A stretch of DNA of 59,705 bases from Paracoccaceae bacterium (lineage in GTDB: Bacteria; Pseudomonadota; Alphaproteobacteria; Rhodobacterales; Rhodobacteraceae), in NCBI GenBank assembly GCA_902543185.1, contig CACBXB010000013.1, positions 1 to 59,705 on the forward strand, written 5' to 3'. The position numbers were made by a program, and so were the translations under genes. How positions within the stretch are numbered: position 1 is the stretch's first letter; every line of letters begins with the position of its first letter. Below are positions 15,927 through 25,908 of this stretch, in pieces. The notes below the pieces were generated by a model that was given only the letters and a program-made list of their open reading frames with translations, was not told the DNA's origin and did not search any database.

Positions 15927-16895
15927 TCAAGATACGAGTTCATTTGTAATTCTTACCAGTTCTGAAGATATGCCAGGCTCTGACATAGCATGCCCGGCTT
16001 GAGGCACTATCTTGATTTTAGCATTTGACCATTTTTCAAACAAATTGAAAGCGCTGGTTGGCGGGCAAATCATATCAAACCTTCCCTGCACAATGTTACC
16101 AGGAATATCTTCTATTTTATCCATATTGCTCAAAATCGCATCTTTATCCTCTAAAAACCCATTGTTTATAAAGTAATGATTTTCAAGGCGTGCAAAGGTC
16201 CGAGCATAATCCGCTGGCGCGCGGGCTGAGATTCCGTCAGAGGCAATAGAGGCAAGGGCATTTTCCCACGATGACCAATGCTGACCAAACTCCATTTCTT
16301 CTCTGAGATTTCCTGAAAATAGTCTTTTGTTATATGCTTTTATGAGATCCGTCTGTTCATCGATTGGTATTGGATCTTTAAATTTTTTCCAAACATCAGG
16401 CCAAAATTGCCCAGCGCCCCCACCATAAAACCACTGCAATTCTGGCTTCGTCATTAAAAAAACTCCACGAAGCAAAAGGTTGTTAACGCGTTTTGGAAAT
16501 TTCTGGGCATATATCAATGCAAGCGTGGCTCCCCAACTTCCACCAAATACTAACCAATCTGATACCTCGAATTTTTTTCGGATCATTTCTATATCCGCTA
16601 ATAGATCCCAGGTTGTATTGTTTTTGATTGATGCTTGTGGTTTAGAGCGTCCACATCCTCGTTGATCAAAGAGAATGATATGGTACTTAATAGGGTCAAA
16701 ATACCTCCTCATAACGGGGCTGCAACCACCTCCGGGTCCACCGTGCAATACGATTACAGATTTACCTTTAGGGTTACCGCATCTTTCAACGTAAATTTCG
16801 TGGCCACCGCCGACCTCCAGCATCATGCTGTCAAAGGGATCGATTGATGGAAATAAAAATTGGGCTGCGCGTTTTTGACCAGAGAATTTATCCAT
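15927..16895 (-). CDS. pip: Prolyl iminopeptidase (322 aa)
   Basis: Cytosolic alpha/beta-hydrolase releasing N-terminal proline from peptides. The oxyanion segment VLHGGPGGG, the DQRGCGRS strand, the nucleophile elbow [11 protein letters not shown] with the catalytic Ser, and the final PQAGHAMSE with the catalytic His are all present. I place the start at ATG 16895 (MDKFSGQK), which gives the family's usual length. An upstream in-frame start at 17054 would run into the divergent ubiG. It could supply proline for catabolism but has no operon partner. Confidence 0.92.
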   Translation of the reverse strand: MDKFSGQKRAAQFLFPSIDPFDSMMLEVGGGHEIYVERCGNPKGKSVIVLHGGPGGGCSPVMRRYFDPIKYHIILFDQRGCGRSKPQASIKNNTTWDLLADIEMIRKKFEVSDWLVFGGSWGATLALIYAQKFPKRVNNLLLRGVFLMTKPELQWFYGGGAGQFWPDVWKKFKDPIPIDEQTDLIKAYNKRLFSGNLREEMEFGQHWSSWENALASIASDGISARAPADYARTFARLENHYFINNGFLEDKDAILSNMDKIEDIPGNIVQGRFDMICPPTSAFNLFEKWSNAKIKIVPQAGHAMSEPGISSELVRITNELVS

Positions 16896-16944
16896 ATTTA
16901 GATTATATGTTACTTTAGTGGTAAATGACCAGACGGAGTGTCCG

Positions 16945-17697
16945 ATGAAAGCTGTTATTGATACGATAGACCCTAAAGAAGTAGCAAAATTTGAGGCCAT
17001 GGCTGATGAGTGGTGGGACCCTGATGGAAAATTTAAGCCTTTGCATATGCTCAACCCGTGTAGGCTTGATTATATTGTAAGCCAAATAGCTTTAGAATTT
17101 GACCGCGATATTAAGAGCAAGGAGCCATTCAAAGGTTTGAAGATATTAGATATCGGCTGTGGGGGAGGTCTTCTCTGTGAGCCGATGGCGCGCTTAGGTG
17201 CTACGGTAATTGGGGTAGATGCAGCCGAACGGAATATACCTGTAGCAAAAGCGCATGCAAATCGTTCTAACCTTTCGATTGATTACAGAGTCGGGACAGC
17301 AGAGGAGTTAGTGGAAAGTGGCAATAAGTTTGACGTAGTTCTTAATATGGAAGTTGTAGAACATGTAGCTGATCCACTTTCCTATCTGACGGCATGCCGG
17401 CAACTTTTAGTAAAAGGTGGACTGATGATTTGTTCTACAATTAATCGTAACCCCAAGAGTTTTGCTATGGCAATTGTTGGAGCTGAGTATGTCATGCGGT
17501 GGCTTCCAAAAGGGACTCACGAATGGTCAAAATTCATAAAGCCAGATGAACTTTATCAACTTATTTCAAAATCTGGTCTTACGCCTGTTGATAAAAAGGG
17601 ATTCGTTTTTAATCCTATAAAGTGGTCTTGGGCTTTATCTGATAGAGACCTTAGCGTAAATTATGTAACTGCAAGTTTAAACGAGGGAGAAAAATAG
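16945..17697 (+). CDS. ubiG: Ubiquinone biosynthesis O-methyltransferase (250 aa)
   Basis: SAM-dependent enzyme doing both O-methylations in ubiquinone synthesis. The N-terminal [22 protein letters not shown] motif [19 protein letters not shown] and [11 protein letters not shown] are diagnostic of UbiG. ATG at 16945 follows CGGAG by 7 bases; the GTG at 16918 has no comparable site. The gene diverges from pip with about 49 bases between starts, so the two share a short promoter region. Confidence 0.95.
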   Translation: MKAVIDTIDPKEVAKFEAMADEWWDPDGKFKPLHMLNPCRLDYIVSQIALEFDRDIKSKEPFKGLKILDIGCGGGLLCEPMARLGATVIGVDAAERNIPVAKAHANRSNLSIDYRVGTAEELVESGNKFDVVLNMEVVEHVADPLSYLTACRQLLVKGGLMICSTINRNPKSFAMAIVGAEYVMRWLPKGTHEWSKFIKPDELYQLISKSGLTPVDKKGFVFNPIKWSWALSDRDLSVNYVTASLNEGEK

Positions 17698-17708
17698 TCG
17701 GTTTTTAA

Positions 17709-18404
17709 TTAGTCGAAAAGAAGCATATACCCGGCTCCCCTGACCGTTTGAAGGTATCTTGGTTGGCTAGGATTAACTTCTATTTTCCTACGCAATCTTG
17801 TTATTTGTACATCGATTGCGCGATCCTGCGCTGAACTAACGTCTCTTCCTAAAGATGTTACTAAATCTGCGCGTGATATTGGCTCACCTAATGAAGAGGT
17901 GAAGATTTTCATCAGTTGACTTTCTGTAGTTGTCAAACGTACTTGGTTTTCGCCTTCCCAAAGTTCATTGCGTGCAACATCATAATTCAAATTGCCGAAA
18001 TTCAAAGTTTTTGGCATCATTTGATCTTCTTTCAAATCGGGCATTCGGCGTAGAATTGCATTTATACGCAGGAGTAACTCTTTAGGTTCGAAGGGTTTAG
18101 GAAGATAATCATCTGCGCCAGCTTCTAACCCTTTTATTCTATCTTCGGTTTCCCCTCTAGCTGTAAGCAATAAAATTGGTGTTTTATTTTGTAATTTTCT
18201 AAGTTCAGCGGTAAATGAAATACCATCTTGACCGGGCATCATTACGTCGAGAATGATCAAGTCAAATTCTATCGCAGATAAAAGCGTTCCGGCTTGTTCG
18301 GCATCTTCAGCAGTCGATACTGAATAATCACTTTGGATAAGAAATTGCTGTAAAAGAGAACGAATTCGCTCATCATCATCCACAATTAAAAGATGGGGAT
18401 CCAT
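17709..18404 (-). CDS. petR: OmpR-type response regulator, PetR-like (231 aa)
   Basis: The receiver domain has Asp9/Asp10, phospho-acceptor Asp53 (ILDVMMPGQDG) and Lys in the YLPKPF loop. The C-terminal winged helix carries SRADLVTSLG and VQITRLRRKIE. There is no neighbouring histidine kinase, as for PetR of Rhodobacter capsulatus. The gene follows a MarR-type gene by 4 bases and lies 2.4 kb from petABC, matching the petP-petR pair needed for cytochrome bc1 expression in that organism. Naming relies on context and domain order. Confidence 0.8.
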   Translation of the reverse strand: MDPHLLIVDDDERIRSLLQQFLIQSDYSVSTAEDAEQAGTLLSAIEFDLIILDVMMPGQDGISFTAELRKLQNKTPILLLTARGETEDRIKGLEAGADDYLPKPFEPKELLLRINAILRRMPDLKEDQMMPKTLNFGNLNYDVARNELWEGENQVRLTTTESQLMKIFTSSLGEPISRADLVTSLGRDVSSAQDRAIDVQITRLRRKIEVNPSQPRYLQTVRGAGYMLLFD

Positions 18405-18408
18405 GTTG

Positions 18409-18909
18409 TTAACCCTCTTTTCTTAATTTTGAGTAAATTCTATTAAGTTCTGGGTCCATCATCGCTTCTAGAACTGTTTTAAAACCCGAAACAGCGTTGG
18501 GGCCAGCATTTTTGAAAGCTTTTCGCATCCGATCACTTTGTGCTGATGATAAACGTTCTTGGAGTTCACGTCCTTGATTGGTCAAATAAAGATGCCGTTC
18601 TCTTTTGTCTTGAGTGCCAACTTTCACTTCAACAAGTGCGTCATTCACTAAGGTTCTTAAGACCCTGTTTAATGACTGCTTTGTCACTCCTAATATACTC
18701 AGTAAATTATTAACAGTTGTTCCTGGTGATCCATTTATGAAGTGAACAGCTCGGTGATGAGCACGGCCATAACCGTATTCTTCCAGGATTCTGTCTGGGT
18801 CAGCGGTAAAGCCGCGATATGCAAAAAACATTGCCTCAATACCGTGCCGCAATTGGTTGTCTGTGAGGTAAAGAAGTGACTCGCCAGTGATGTCTATTGA
18901 GTTGGTCAT
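18409..18909 (-). CDS. petP: MarR-family regulator, PetP-like (166 aa)
   Basis: Winged-helix regulator with the MarR core (GTTVNNLLSILGVTKQSLNR, then LVEVKVGTQDKRERHLYLT). ATG at 18909 follows GGAG by 8 bases; the ORF could extend to 18933 but without a better site. Followed by the response regulator in one operon. In R. capsulatus the PetP homologue is required for petABC expression. A 19-base palindrome lies 24 bases upstream and may be its own operator. Confidence 0.8.
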   Translation of the reverse strand: MTNSIDITGESLLYLTDNQLRHGIEAMFFAYRGFTADPDRILEEYGYGRAHHRAVHFINGSPGTTVNNLLSILGVTKQSLNRVLRTLVNDALVEVKVGTQDKRERHLYLTNQGRELQERLSSAQSDRMRKAFKNAGPNAVSGFKTVLEAMMDPELNRIYSKLRKEG

Positions 18910-18932
18910 AATGGATCTCCAAAGATGCTTCA

Positions 18933-18951
18933 CAATAAGTCAGTCTTATTG
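18933..18951. promoter_or_regulatory. 19-bp palindrome, likely PetP operator
   Basis: CAATAAG-TCAGT-CTTATTG is a perfect 7-base inverted repeat with a 5-base centre, starting 24 bases before the petP ATG. MarR proteins bind such palindromes to autoregulate. It lies in the divergent gap to ilvE, so it could also affect that gene. Confidence 0.5.
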
Positions 18952-19062
18952 ACATTGTAAGTATCAAATGTTAGCCAATCTGACATTTTGCGAAATTTTA
19001 TGTCCGTTTCGGCCTTAATTTTGTAATTTTTGAAAACAGTGGGCAATTTGAAAGGGTTTACT

Positions 19063-19932
19063 ATGTCAGGTGGCTACGATGATAGGGATGGTAAAATTTG
19101 GTTAGATGGAAACTTCATTGATTGGAGAGACGCCAATGTTCATATCCTTACGCATGCCATGCATTATGCAAGTTCTGTATTTGAAGGTGAACGTGCTTAT
19201 AATGGTAAAATATTTAAAAGCCTGGAGCATTCAGAAAGATTTAAGAAATCAGCCAATTTAATTGATTTTGAAATACCTTACTCTGTCGAAGAAATAGAAA
19301 AGGCTAAATATCAAGCGTTAGAAGAAAATGGTCTTACGGATGCTTACGTAAGAGCTTTTGCCTGGCGTGGCGCGGGCGAGGATATGGGAGTTGCTTCATC
19401 AAGAAACCCTGTTCGAGTTGCTGTGGCCGTTTGGTCGTGGGGAAATTACTACGGAGATGCGAAATTTAAAGGAGCAAAACTAGATATTGCGAAGTGGAGA
19501 AGACCCGATCCAGCTACAGCTCCATCTCAGGCAAAGGCTGCTGGTCTTTATATGATTGCAACTATGTCCAAACATTCAGCCGAAGACAAGGGTTGTTCAG
19601 ACGCTATGATGTTTGACTACAGGGGCTATGTTGCTGAGGCAACGGGGGCCAACATTTTTTTTGTAAAAGATGGAGCCGTACATACTCCCACCCCTGACGC
19701 ATTTTTAAATGGGATCACCCGCCAAACAGTAATTGATCTTTTAAAGGAAAAAGGCATTTCAGTAATTGAAAGGCATATCATGCCTGAAGAATTAGAAAGT
19801 TTTGAACAGTGTTGGCTTACGGGTACGGCTGCCGAAGTGACACCTGTTGGTCAGATTGGTGATTATACATTTGAAGTAGGTGCGCTTACTAAAGATATAT
19901 CGGATGCTTACGACAAACTGGTTAGATCTTAA
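19063..19932 (+). CDS. ilvE: Branched-chain amino acid aminotransferase (289 aa)
   Basis: PLP-dependent fold-type IV aminotransferase for Leu, Ile and Val. Visible are the phosphate/substrate loop THAMHYASSVFEGERAY, the IAKWRRPDP segment next to the PLP-Lys region (AKAAGLYM), EATGANIFFV and TGTAAEVTPVGQI. ATG at 19063 follows AGGG; the in-frame TTG at 19030 is less likely. Length is normal for the Rhodobacterales form. Confidence 0.93.
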   Translation: MSGGYDDRDGKIWLDGNFIDWRDANVHILTHAMHYASSVFEGERAYNGKIFKSLEHSERFKKSANLIDFEIPYSVEEIEKAKYQALEENGLTDAYVRAFAWRGAGEDMGVASSRNPVRVAVAVWSWGNYYGDAKFKGAKLDIAKWRRPDPATAPSQAKAAGLYMIATMSKHSAEDKGCSDAMMFDYRGYVAEATGANIFFVKDGAVHTPTPDAFLNGITRQTVIDLLKEKGISVIERHIMPEELESFEQCWLTGTAAEVTPVGQIGDYTFEVGALTKDISDAYDKLVRS

Positions 19933-19939
19933 AGGATCC

Positions 19940-20596
19940 CTAGAAGTTGTAACTTACGCCTAAGTTAAAGGCATTTGTTAAGAGTTGAGTGTTTAAAGTA
20001 CCGCCATTTCTTAGTGAAACTTTGTTGTCTGACGCTGTAAATTGATATTCGGTGAAAATTGAAAAATCCTCATTTAACCTGCGTGAAGAGCCTACAGCTA
20101 ATCTCACAGCGGGTCCGGTATACTGATATTCAAATGTGTGCAGGCCTCCTGAAGGTAAAGCATCTACATGCGGCATAGCAATACCTAGCCCTACGAGAGA
20201 GTAGGTTTTAAACTTACCTAATTCCCAACGTCTATTCATGTTGAAAGTTATAATATTTTGGCCATCTGTGAATTCTAACCGATCAAATCCAGCGTTTTGT
20301 AAAGCGTTACTGGGTGCGTAAGCTTTTGTGTGTGTAAATTCTGCTCCATACCCCAACTTATCATTTTGCCAAAAAGTTGTTCGGATACCGTAATAGATGG
20401 GAGCATCGAAAGACTTTCCTTCCCATCCAACTAATTCACTATATTGGGCCCCAGAGGTGCTATGCTTGCCAGTTATTCGGCTATGCGGTGACGACTGAAC
20501 ACCACCATAAACACTGATTTCTATAGATTGCGCATTAGCGTTTTGGGCCGGAAAAAAAATCGACAAAAATAAAAAACTGCAAATAAGTCGGGCCAT
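19940..20596 (-). CDS. Outer-membrane beta-barrel protein, lipid A oxidase-like (218 aa)
   Basis: Residues 1-22 are a signal peptide ending in NANAQ. The mature part alternates aromatic and polar residues in strands and ends with Phe (NLGVSYNF), the outer-membrane barrel signature. SVYGGVQSSPHSRITG, GWEGKSFDAPIYYGIR and EFTHTKAYA resemble Rhodobacterales proteins annotated as lipid A oxidase (LpxQ-like). That activity is known only for distant rhizobial relatives, so I keep the call general. It converges with ilvE. Confidence 0.7.
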   Translation of the reverse strand: MARLICSFLFLSIFFPAQNANAQSIEISVYGGVQSSPHSRITGKHSTSGAQYSELVGWEGKSFDAPIYYGIRTTFWQNDKLGYGAEFTHTKAYAPSNALQNAGFDRLEFTDGQNIITFNMNRRWELGKFKTYSLVGLGIAMPHVDALPSGGLHTFEYQYTGPAVRLAVGSSRRLNEDFSIFTEYQFTASDNKVSLRNGGTLNTQLLTNAFNLGVSYNF

Positions 20597-20821
20597 CTTT
20601 AAACCTCTATCAAATAATTCCAGTAGATCAAAGCTGTTGGTTTCAGAGTTTTTTAAAAAAAATGCCGCGACACATTACCGCTTAACGAAATAAATCGCAT
20701 GATGGGCTGTTTGAAAGCTGGACTATAGTTTCATGTAGGGCTAAATAACCGAGCATAGTTAAGAATCCCTATATGTATTATCGGGTTCGTGATCGTCACA
20801 TATGTTTTTTGGAGCTGGTTA

Positions 20822-21379
20822 GTGTCACAATCTGAAGAAAAAGGTACTCGCAGAGACTTTCTGTTTTATGCAACTGGAGGGACAGCCGCTGTAGGAGCTG
20901 GAGCAGCTGTTTGGCCGCTAATTAATCAAATGAACCCCTCTGCAGACGTCAAAGCGCTGGCTTCAATTAGGGTAGACATATCTGAGATTGAGCCTGGTAC
21001 ACAACTTACTGTGAAATGGTTGGGGAAGCCTGTTTTTATTCGTCGTAGAACTGAAACAGAAATAGAAGAAGCTCAAAGTGTTAATTTAGATGAGTTGCTC
21101 GATAATACCGCCCGAAACGATAACATTGCTGAAGCATCTGCTGACGATCAGAACAGAAGTTTAGATGAAAACGGTGAATGGCTAGTTATGATGGGTGTTT
21201 GTACTCACCTAGGCTGTGTCCCACTAGGAGACGGTGCAGGCGAGTTTAACGGTTGGTTTTGTCCATGTCATGGGTCTCATTACGACACATCAGGACGAAT
21301 TAGAAAAGGTCCAGCACCTGAAAACTTAGCGGTGCCCAAAGCCGTCTTCGTTGACGAAACCACTATCAAGTTAGGATAA
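20822..21379 (+). CDS. petA: Rieske iron-sulfur subunit of cytochrome bc1 (185 aa)
   Basis: The twin-Arg motif TRRDFLFYA and one N-terminal anchor give Tat export with a tethered periplasmic head. The [2Fe-2S] ligands are CTHLGC and CPCHGSH. GTG at 20822 is the start, since GGAG lies 7 bases upstream and the sequence then begins VSQSEEK as in relatives; the longer frame from 20789 adds unlike residues. First gene of petABC, 12 bases before petB. Confidence 0.97.
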   Translation: MSQSEEKGTRRDFLFYATGGTAAVGAGAAVWPLINQMNPSADVKALASIRVDISEIEPGTQLTVKWLGKPVFIRRRTETEIEEAQSVNLDELLDNTARNDNIAEASADDQNRSLDENGEWLVMMGVCTHLGCVPLGDGAGEFNGWFCPCHGSHYDTSGRIRKGPAPENLAVPKAVFVDETTIKLG

Positions 21380-21391
21380 GGATTTAAAGTA

Positions 21392-22741
21392 ATGGCAGGA
21401 ATACCTCACGACCACTATGAACCTGGATCAAAGGGTGAAAAATGGTTGCATAGAAGGCTACCAATAGTCGGGTTGCTTTATGACACTATAATGCTACCAA
21501 CTCCAAAAAATTTGAATTGGATGTGGATTTGGGGTGCTGTGCTTACATTTTGTTTGGCTTTGCAGATCATAACAGGCATTGTGCTTGCGATGCATTACAC
21601 GCCTCACGTAGATCAGGCTTTTGCTAGCGTCGAACACATCATGCGAAATGTTAACGGCGGGCATATGCTTCGCTACCTCCATGCTAACGGCGCGTCTCTG
21701 TTTTTTATTGCCGTGTATGCTCATATTTTTCGAGGTCTTTATTATGGATCGTATAAAGAACCCAGAGAAGTCACTTGGATCATAGGAATGCTAATTTATG
21801 TTCTTATGATGGCAACAGCCTTTATGGGTTATGTCTTACCTTGGGGACAGATGTCATTTTGGGGGGCAACAGTCATAACTGGTTTATTTGGAGCGGTGCC
21901 ATTTATCGGGGATGCGCTTCAAACGCTTCTACTTGGTGGTCCAGCAGTTGATAATGCGACCCTAAATCGCTTTTTTAGTTTGCATTATTTATTACCTTTC
22001 TTGATAGCTGGATTGGTGATTGTGCATATTTGGGCGTTTCACACTACTGGAAACAATAATCCAACTGGCGTGGAAGTGCGTAGAGAGTCTAAAGAAGAGG
22101 CGGAAAAAGATACAGTTCCATTTTGGCCTTATTACATAATAAAAGACGTATTTGCTTTGGCAGTTATTATGGTTATTTTCTTTGCAGTAGTTGGCTTTAT
22201 GCCAAATTATCTAGGGCATCCTGATAACTATATCGAGGCTAACCCTCTAGCTACTCCGGCTCATATTGTTCCCGAGTGGTACTTTCTGCCCTTTTACGCA
22301 ATACTACGCGCTTTCACCGCTGATGTTTGGGTAGTTCAGATAGTGAGTTTTTTAACGGGTGGAATTATTGATGCTAAATTTTTCGGCGTTTTAGCAATGT
22401 TTGGAGCAATTCTTGTGATGGCAATAGCTCCTTGGCTTGACACCTCTTCTGTAAGGTCAGCCCGGTACAGACCGATGCTGAAGCTTTGGTTTGCTATATT
22501 GGTAGTCGACTTCATTCTTCTCATGTGGTTGGGAGCAATGCCAGCTGAAGAACCATATGCTTCGCTATCGCTGATCGCATCAGCTTACTGGTTTGCTTAT
22601 TTTCTAGTTATTCTGCCGCTGCTGGGCGTGCTTGAGAAGCCCCTTCCGCAACCGATGACAATTGAAGAAGATTTCAACAAGAAGTACCCTCCCATAGAAG
22701 CTAATGTGAGTTCCTCTCAAACCGAAGTACCTGCTGAATGA
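21392..22741 (+). CDS. petB: Cytochrome b subunit of bc1 (449 aa)
   Basis: The quinone-binding membrane core carries hemes bL and bH, with eight transmembrane helices. Heme-ligand histidines lie in [12 protein letters not shown] and [10 protein letters not shown]; the Qo-site PEWY motif is present as [13 protein letters not shown], and [19 protein letters not shown] is the canonical cd-helix region. The length matches other alphaproteobacterial subunits. Spaced 12 bases from petA and 7 from petC, so translation is coupled. Confidence 0.98.
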   Translation: MAGIPHDHYEPGSKGEKWLHRRLPIVGLLYDTIMLPTPKNLNWMWIWGAVLTFCLALQIITGIVLAMHYTPHVDQAFASVEHIMRNVNGGHMLRYLHANGASLFFIAVYAHIFRGLYYGSYKEPREVTWIIGMLIYVLMMATAFMGYVLPWGQMSFWGATVITGLFGAVPFIGDALQTLLLGGPAVDNATLNRFFSLHYLLPFLIAGLVIVHIWAFHTTGNNNPTGVEVRRESKEEAEKDTVPFWPYYIIKDVFALAVIMVIFFAVVGFMPNYLGHPDNYIEANPLATPAHIVPEWYFLPFYAILRAFTADVWVVQIVSFLTGGIIDAKFFGVLAMFGAILVMAIAPWLDTSSVRSARYRPMLKLWFAILVVDFILLMWLGAMPAEEPYASLSLIASAYWFAYFLVILPLLGVLEKPLPQPMTIEEDFNKKYPPIEANVSSSQTEVPAE

Positions 22742-22748
22742 GCCAAGG

Positions 22749-23552
22749 ATGATCGATAGTATGTTTATAGGAAAATTAATTCTAAACTTTTTTGTTGTAC
22801 TCTTTGTGACAGCAGCCCTTTCTTTTGCTGCTGGTGGTGGCGATAATTATGTTAAAGATTACAAGTTTTCATTCGAAGGTCCGCTGGGATCTTACGATCA
22901 AAACCAGCTACAAAGAGGCCTTAAGGTGTATACAGAAATATGCTCCGCATGTCACGGTTTGAAGTATGTTCCAATCCGCACTCTAGGAGACGAAGGCGGT
23001 CTAGGTTATTCTGAAGACCAAGTTCGAGCATATGCAGAGAACTACGAAATCTTTGACCCAGAACTTGATGATTACCGTCCTGCAAAGCCAACAGATCATT
23101 TTCCAGAAGTTGTTGATGCGGGCGCCCCAGATCTTTCTCTAATGGCAAAAGCCAGGGCTGGATTTCACGGCCCTATGGGCACGGGTATAAATCAATTTGT
23201 AAAGGGAATTGGTGGGGCTGAATATATAGCGTCACTATTAGCTGGCTATACCGGAGAAGAAAAAGAAGAATTTGGTACGGTATTTTATGAAAATACTGCT
23301 TATCCAGGTCGCTGGATAGCAATGGCACCACCACTATACGGTGAAGATGTAGACTTTGATGATGGGCACTCGAATGAGCTAAAGTATGAAGCTATGGATG
23401 TTGCGGCGTTTCTAACTTGGGCTGCTGAACCAAAAATGATGGCTAGAAAACATGTTGGTTTTCGAGCCGTTCTATTTCTAATTCTATTATCTGCATTGCT
23501 TTATGCCACGAATAAAACTTTATGGGCTCCAATAAAAAAGCGATCTGCTTAG
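22749..23552 (+). CDS. petC: Cytochrome c1 (267 aa)
   Basis: Signal peptide through SFAAGGGD, then heme-binding CSACH (Cys65, Cys68, His69), the axial Met in [11 protein letters not shown], and a C-terminal transmembrane anchor ([16 protein letters not shown]) holding it to the membrane. It passes electrons from the Rieske protein to cytochrome c. It ends the petABC operon; I see no strong terminator downstream. Confidence 0.97.
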   Translation: MIDSMFIGKLILNFFVVLFVTAALSFAAGGGDNYVKDYKFSFEGPLGSYDQNQLQRGLKVYTEICSACHGLKYVPIRTLGDEGGLGYSEDQVRAYAENYEIFDPELDDYRPAKPTDHFPEVVDAGAPDLSLMAKARAGFHGPMGTGINQFVKGIGGAEYIASLLAGYTGEEKEEFGTVFYENTAYPGRWIAMAPPLYGEDVDFDDGHSNELKYEAMDVAAFLTWAAEPKMMARKHVGFRAVLFLILLSALLYATNKTLWAPIKKRSA

Positions 23553-23586
23553 TTTTTTGTGTGATCTAGTCGAAATTTTCTAGAAA

Positions 23587-24075
23587 CTAGTCATTATCGG
23601 ACAGCCCTGCGCCGGCTCCACTGAGCCTGCTCTCCTCTGTAGCAGGTGCGTAAGTTTTATGGGCATATTCATTTAATATTTTGAATTGTGTTTCACTTAG
23701 ACAGGCACGAAATGATGTTGTTTGCTTTACTCCATCAATAATAAGCTCCCGCCCATTCCACTCATAGCCATCCAATTTTACATTGGTACCAGGTTGCACG
23801 TAGACTGAAGCCGCTAAATCAAAAATATTATTCATTTTGTTACTGCCGGGCTGATCTATTTTTTTACAATAATCTATCCAAAAAGTGTTATCTTTTAAGC
23901 GATCAACCCATGTGTCGAGCTTATTTACTCCACAAGACATAAACCAAGCCCCACAAGCTGCAGCATCTTCTGCAATTCCCCAAGGTAAGCCCGAACCTAC
24001 CGCAGCTTTGTTAAGAAGAGCTTCATATTCATTTAGAGAAAGTTCAATTCCCTTTTTCAAGGTGCCCAAATCCAA
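23587..24075 (-). CDS. DUF3726 family protein (about 162 aa)
   Basis: The N-terminal region (LSLNEYEALLNKAAVGSGLPWGIAEDAAACGAW) fits the uncharacterised DUF3726 family. Several cysteines follow, with no recognised metal pattern. The start is unclear: the frame opens with TTG codons inside the end of the upstream gene, and no ATG is available near the N-terminus. It overlaps its upstream partner by 19 bases, so the two are translationally coupled. Function unknown; pairing with the 557-residue protein suggests a shared process. Confidence 0.7.
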   Translation of the reverse strand: MDLGTLKKGIELSLNEYEALLNKAAVGSGLPWGIAEDAAACGAWFMSCGVNKLDTWVDRLKDNTFWIDYCKKIDQPGSNKMNNIFDLAASVYVQPGTNVKLDGYEWNGRELIIDGVKQTTSFRACLSETQFKILNEYAHKTYAPATEESRLSGAGAGLSDND

Positions 24076-25730
24076 TTTTCTGGATCACTTCCAGAGGATA
24101 ATTCATCTGGAAACGGCGCGCCTTTAAACATGTTAATCCTTACCCATCGGTCAGAGCGAGGATCAAAATGACAAGCGCCAAAAAATGACAACTTTGCTCT
24201 CAACATATCGATTGGTAACATCGAACTGTCTATTGTGTTATCTCGGATTTCTGAAAATGGCAGCTCACCACAAGTAAGACAGCGTCTCATTATATGCCTA
24301 TGTTTCGGATATGTTCTTAAAAAATCTGCCATAGTGGTGTTTGGCTCAAGTTCACATAGATCTTTATATGCCCTGGCTACATCTCGACCTGGCTGCAGCG
24401 CTTGTTCATACTCGTTTAATTCTGGCATCTCATGGCGTTCGCCTAAGCGCGGCTCCAATTTTTCTTCTGAAGTATACCATGCCCGAGCATCACAATTAGG
24501 ATCTGCCCAATCAATCTCTAAAGCCCAGCCATAATTTTGCTCAATGGTCGATTTTGCAGTTGCAATAGCCATATCTCCATTTATCGCGAATAGTTTTGCC
24601 TCGTCACAAGACATTTCATCGCCAAAAGTATCTACTAGATGTCCATAAGGTTCCAGAATAAGAGAGTTTAACATCTCTTGCCCTTCTATACTTAGCTCAA
24701 CTTCTGACCAGTCACACAAAAGCTTCCAAGGAGATCTTACACTAAAGCTGAAGTTTTCTAATTTAGTCTCTAGTTTTTCAATATCTTCCTGAAGCGCCAG
24801 ATTTTTCTCAATTTGTATAGGGTGTTCTGACTGCCAAGCTTTTAAATGTGGTTTTAATCTTGTTACTAGTTCTTTAAATTTTGATATTTCAGATTGTGTC
24901 GCCGTTTTTAAATTTTTTACCGTCGCGATAGCGTTTTCTTTTGCTTCAAACCAATTATGAATTAATCTAGGATGGTTGACCAAAAATGGAGCCATTCCAA
25001 GACCTGTTGAGTTACCAACTCCAAACGAACGCCTTATAGCACTATCCAATTTTACCGCGCTGTCCGGATTTTTTATTTTTGCCAAGTGCTCAATTAAATC
25101 CATTACAAATGTTCTTATTAAATACACAGTCATCATTTCTAATTGGAACGGAGAATTCGCTTCTTCCCGATTTTCGACAACTCGACGGTCAGCCGAACCG
25201 AACTTTCCTGATCCATATACCGCTGTTGTACGCATCAAATATCCAACATCTCTGACGCGGTCTAAGTCGGGCTGGTTGCCACTTGAAAGACAGTCTAAAA
25301 CATAATCCCAAAGTCTAACGGAGCGGTTTGCTCGAGACAGGCATAATTCATTTTGTGTTAGCCTTCCCTCCTCTTGATAAGGGACATGCTTTTCTAATCT
25401 TTCTAGATCATCAAGCGTAGGCCTCCCATCATAAAGAGTAAATGTAGCATCCCAAGCTGAGGCTATGACGCGATCGCTACGCATTTCATCAGGTAAATCA
25501 TGTGAAAAGCATATTAGCGTATAATCGCGTAAAGGTGTGCTGAGCCTGTAGAGTGCTCTGCCTACACCATTAGCGTTTATATCAAACAGATCTCTGTTAA
25601 ACTTCCAGTTTTCTTTAGCAGCTCTTCTTAAAAATTGTCTTAAAAAAGACAGCCTAGATTGATGCATTGAGCCCAAACGCTCTAATCGCATAACTTTCTC
25701 AGCGGATCTTTTAAGATCGGAAATTTCCAC
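24057..25730 (-). CDS. Uncharacterised cytoplasmic protein paired with DUF3726 (557 aa)
   Basis: A long, soluble, well-formed coding sequence (EISDLKRSAEKVMRLERLGSM at the start, PENWIWAP at the end) that I do not recognise. Notable parts are FSHDLPDEMRSDRVIASAWDATFTLYDG, a coiled-coil region near residues 270-320 and one C-terminal Cys pair (CLTCGELPF). No Walker, Rossmann or membrane motif is seen. It diverges from the acyl-CoA ligase gene and overlaps the DUF3726 gene. Conservation of this pair in relatives could be tested. Confidence 0.75.
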   Translation of the reverse strand: MEISDLKRSAEKVMRLERLGSMHQSRLSFLRQFLRRAAKENWKFNRDLFDINANGVGRALYRLSTPLRDYTLICFSHDLPDEMRSDRVIASAWDATFTLYDGRPTLDDLERLEKHVPYQEEGRLTQNELCLSRANRSVRLWDYVLDCLSSGNQPDLDRVRDVGYLMRTTAVYGSGKFGSADRRVVENREEANSPFQLEMMTVYLIRTFVMDLIEHLAKIKNPDSAVKLDSAIRRSFGVGNSTGLGMAPFLVNHPRLIHNWFEAKENAIATVKNLKTATQSEISKFKELVTRLKPHLKAWQSEHPIQIEKNLALQEDIEKLETKLENFSFSVRSPWKLLCDWSEVELSIEGQEMLNSLILEPYGHLVDTFGDEMSCDEAKLFAINGDMAIATAKSTIEQNYGWALEIDWADPNCDARAWYTSEEKLEPRLGERHEMPELNEYEQALQPGRDVARAYKDLCELEPNTTMADFLRTYPKHRHIMRRCLTCGELPFSEIRDNTIDSSMLPIDMLRAKLSFFGACHFDPRSDRWVRINMFKGAPFPDELSSGSDPENWIWAP

Positions 25731-25908
25731 AATGCGATTAATCAGACCAACTCCATAGTTAAAAAATTAATTAGAAATTAATAATAAACTGTGTTTTTTG
25801 ATTTTCCAAGGTCAGTTGATATTATAGTTACGTTAAAAAAAAAGAAAACTCAATGTTACAAGTACATATTTTTTTGAATATAATATGCCTTTGTTCTAAC
25901 ATCAGTTC

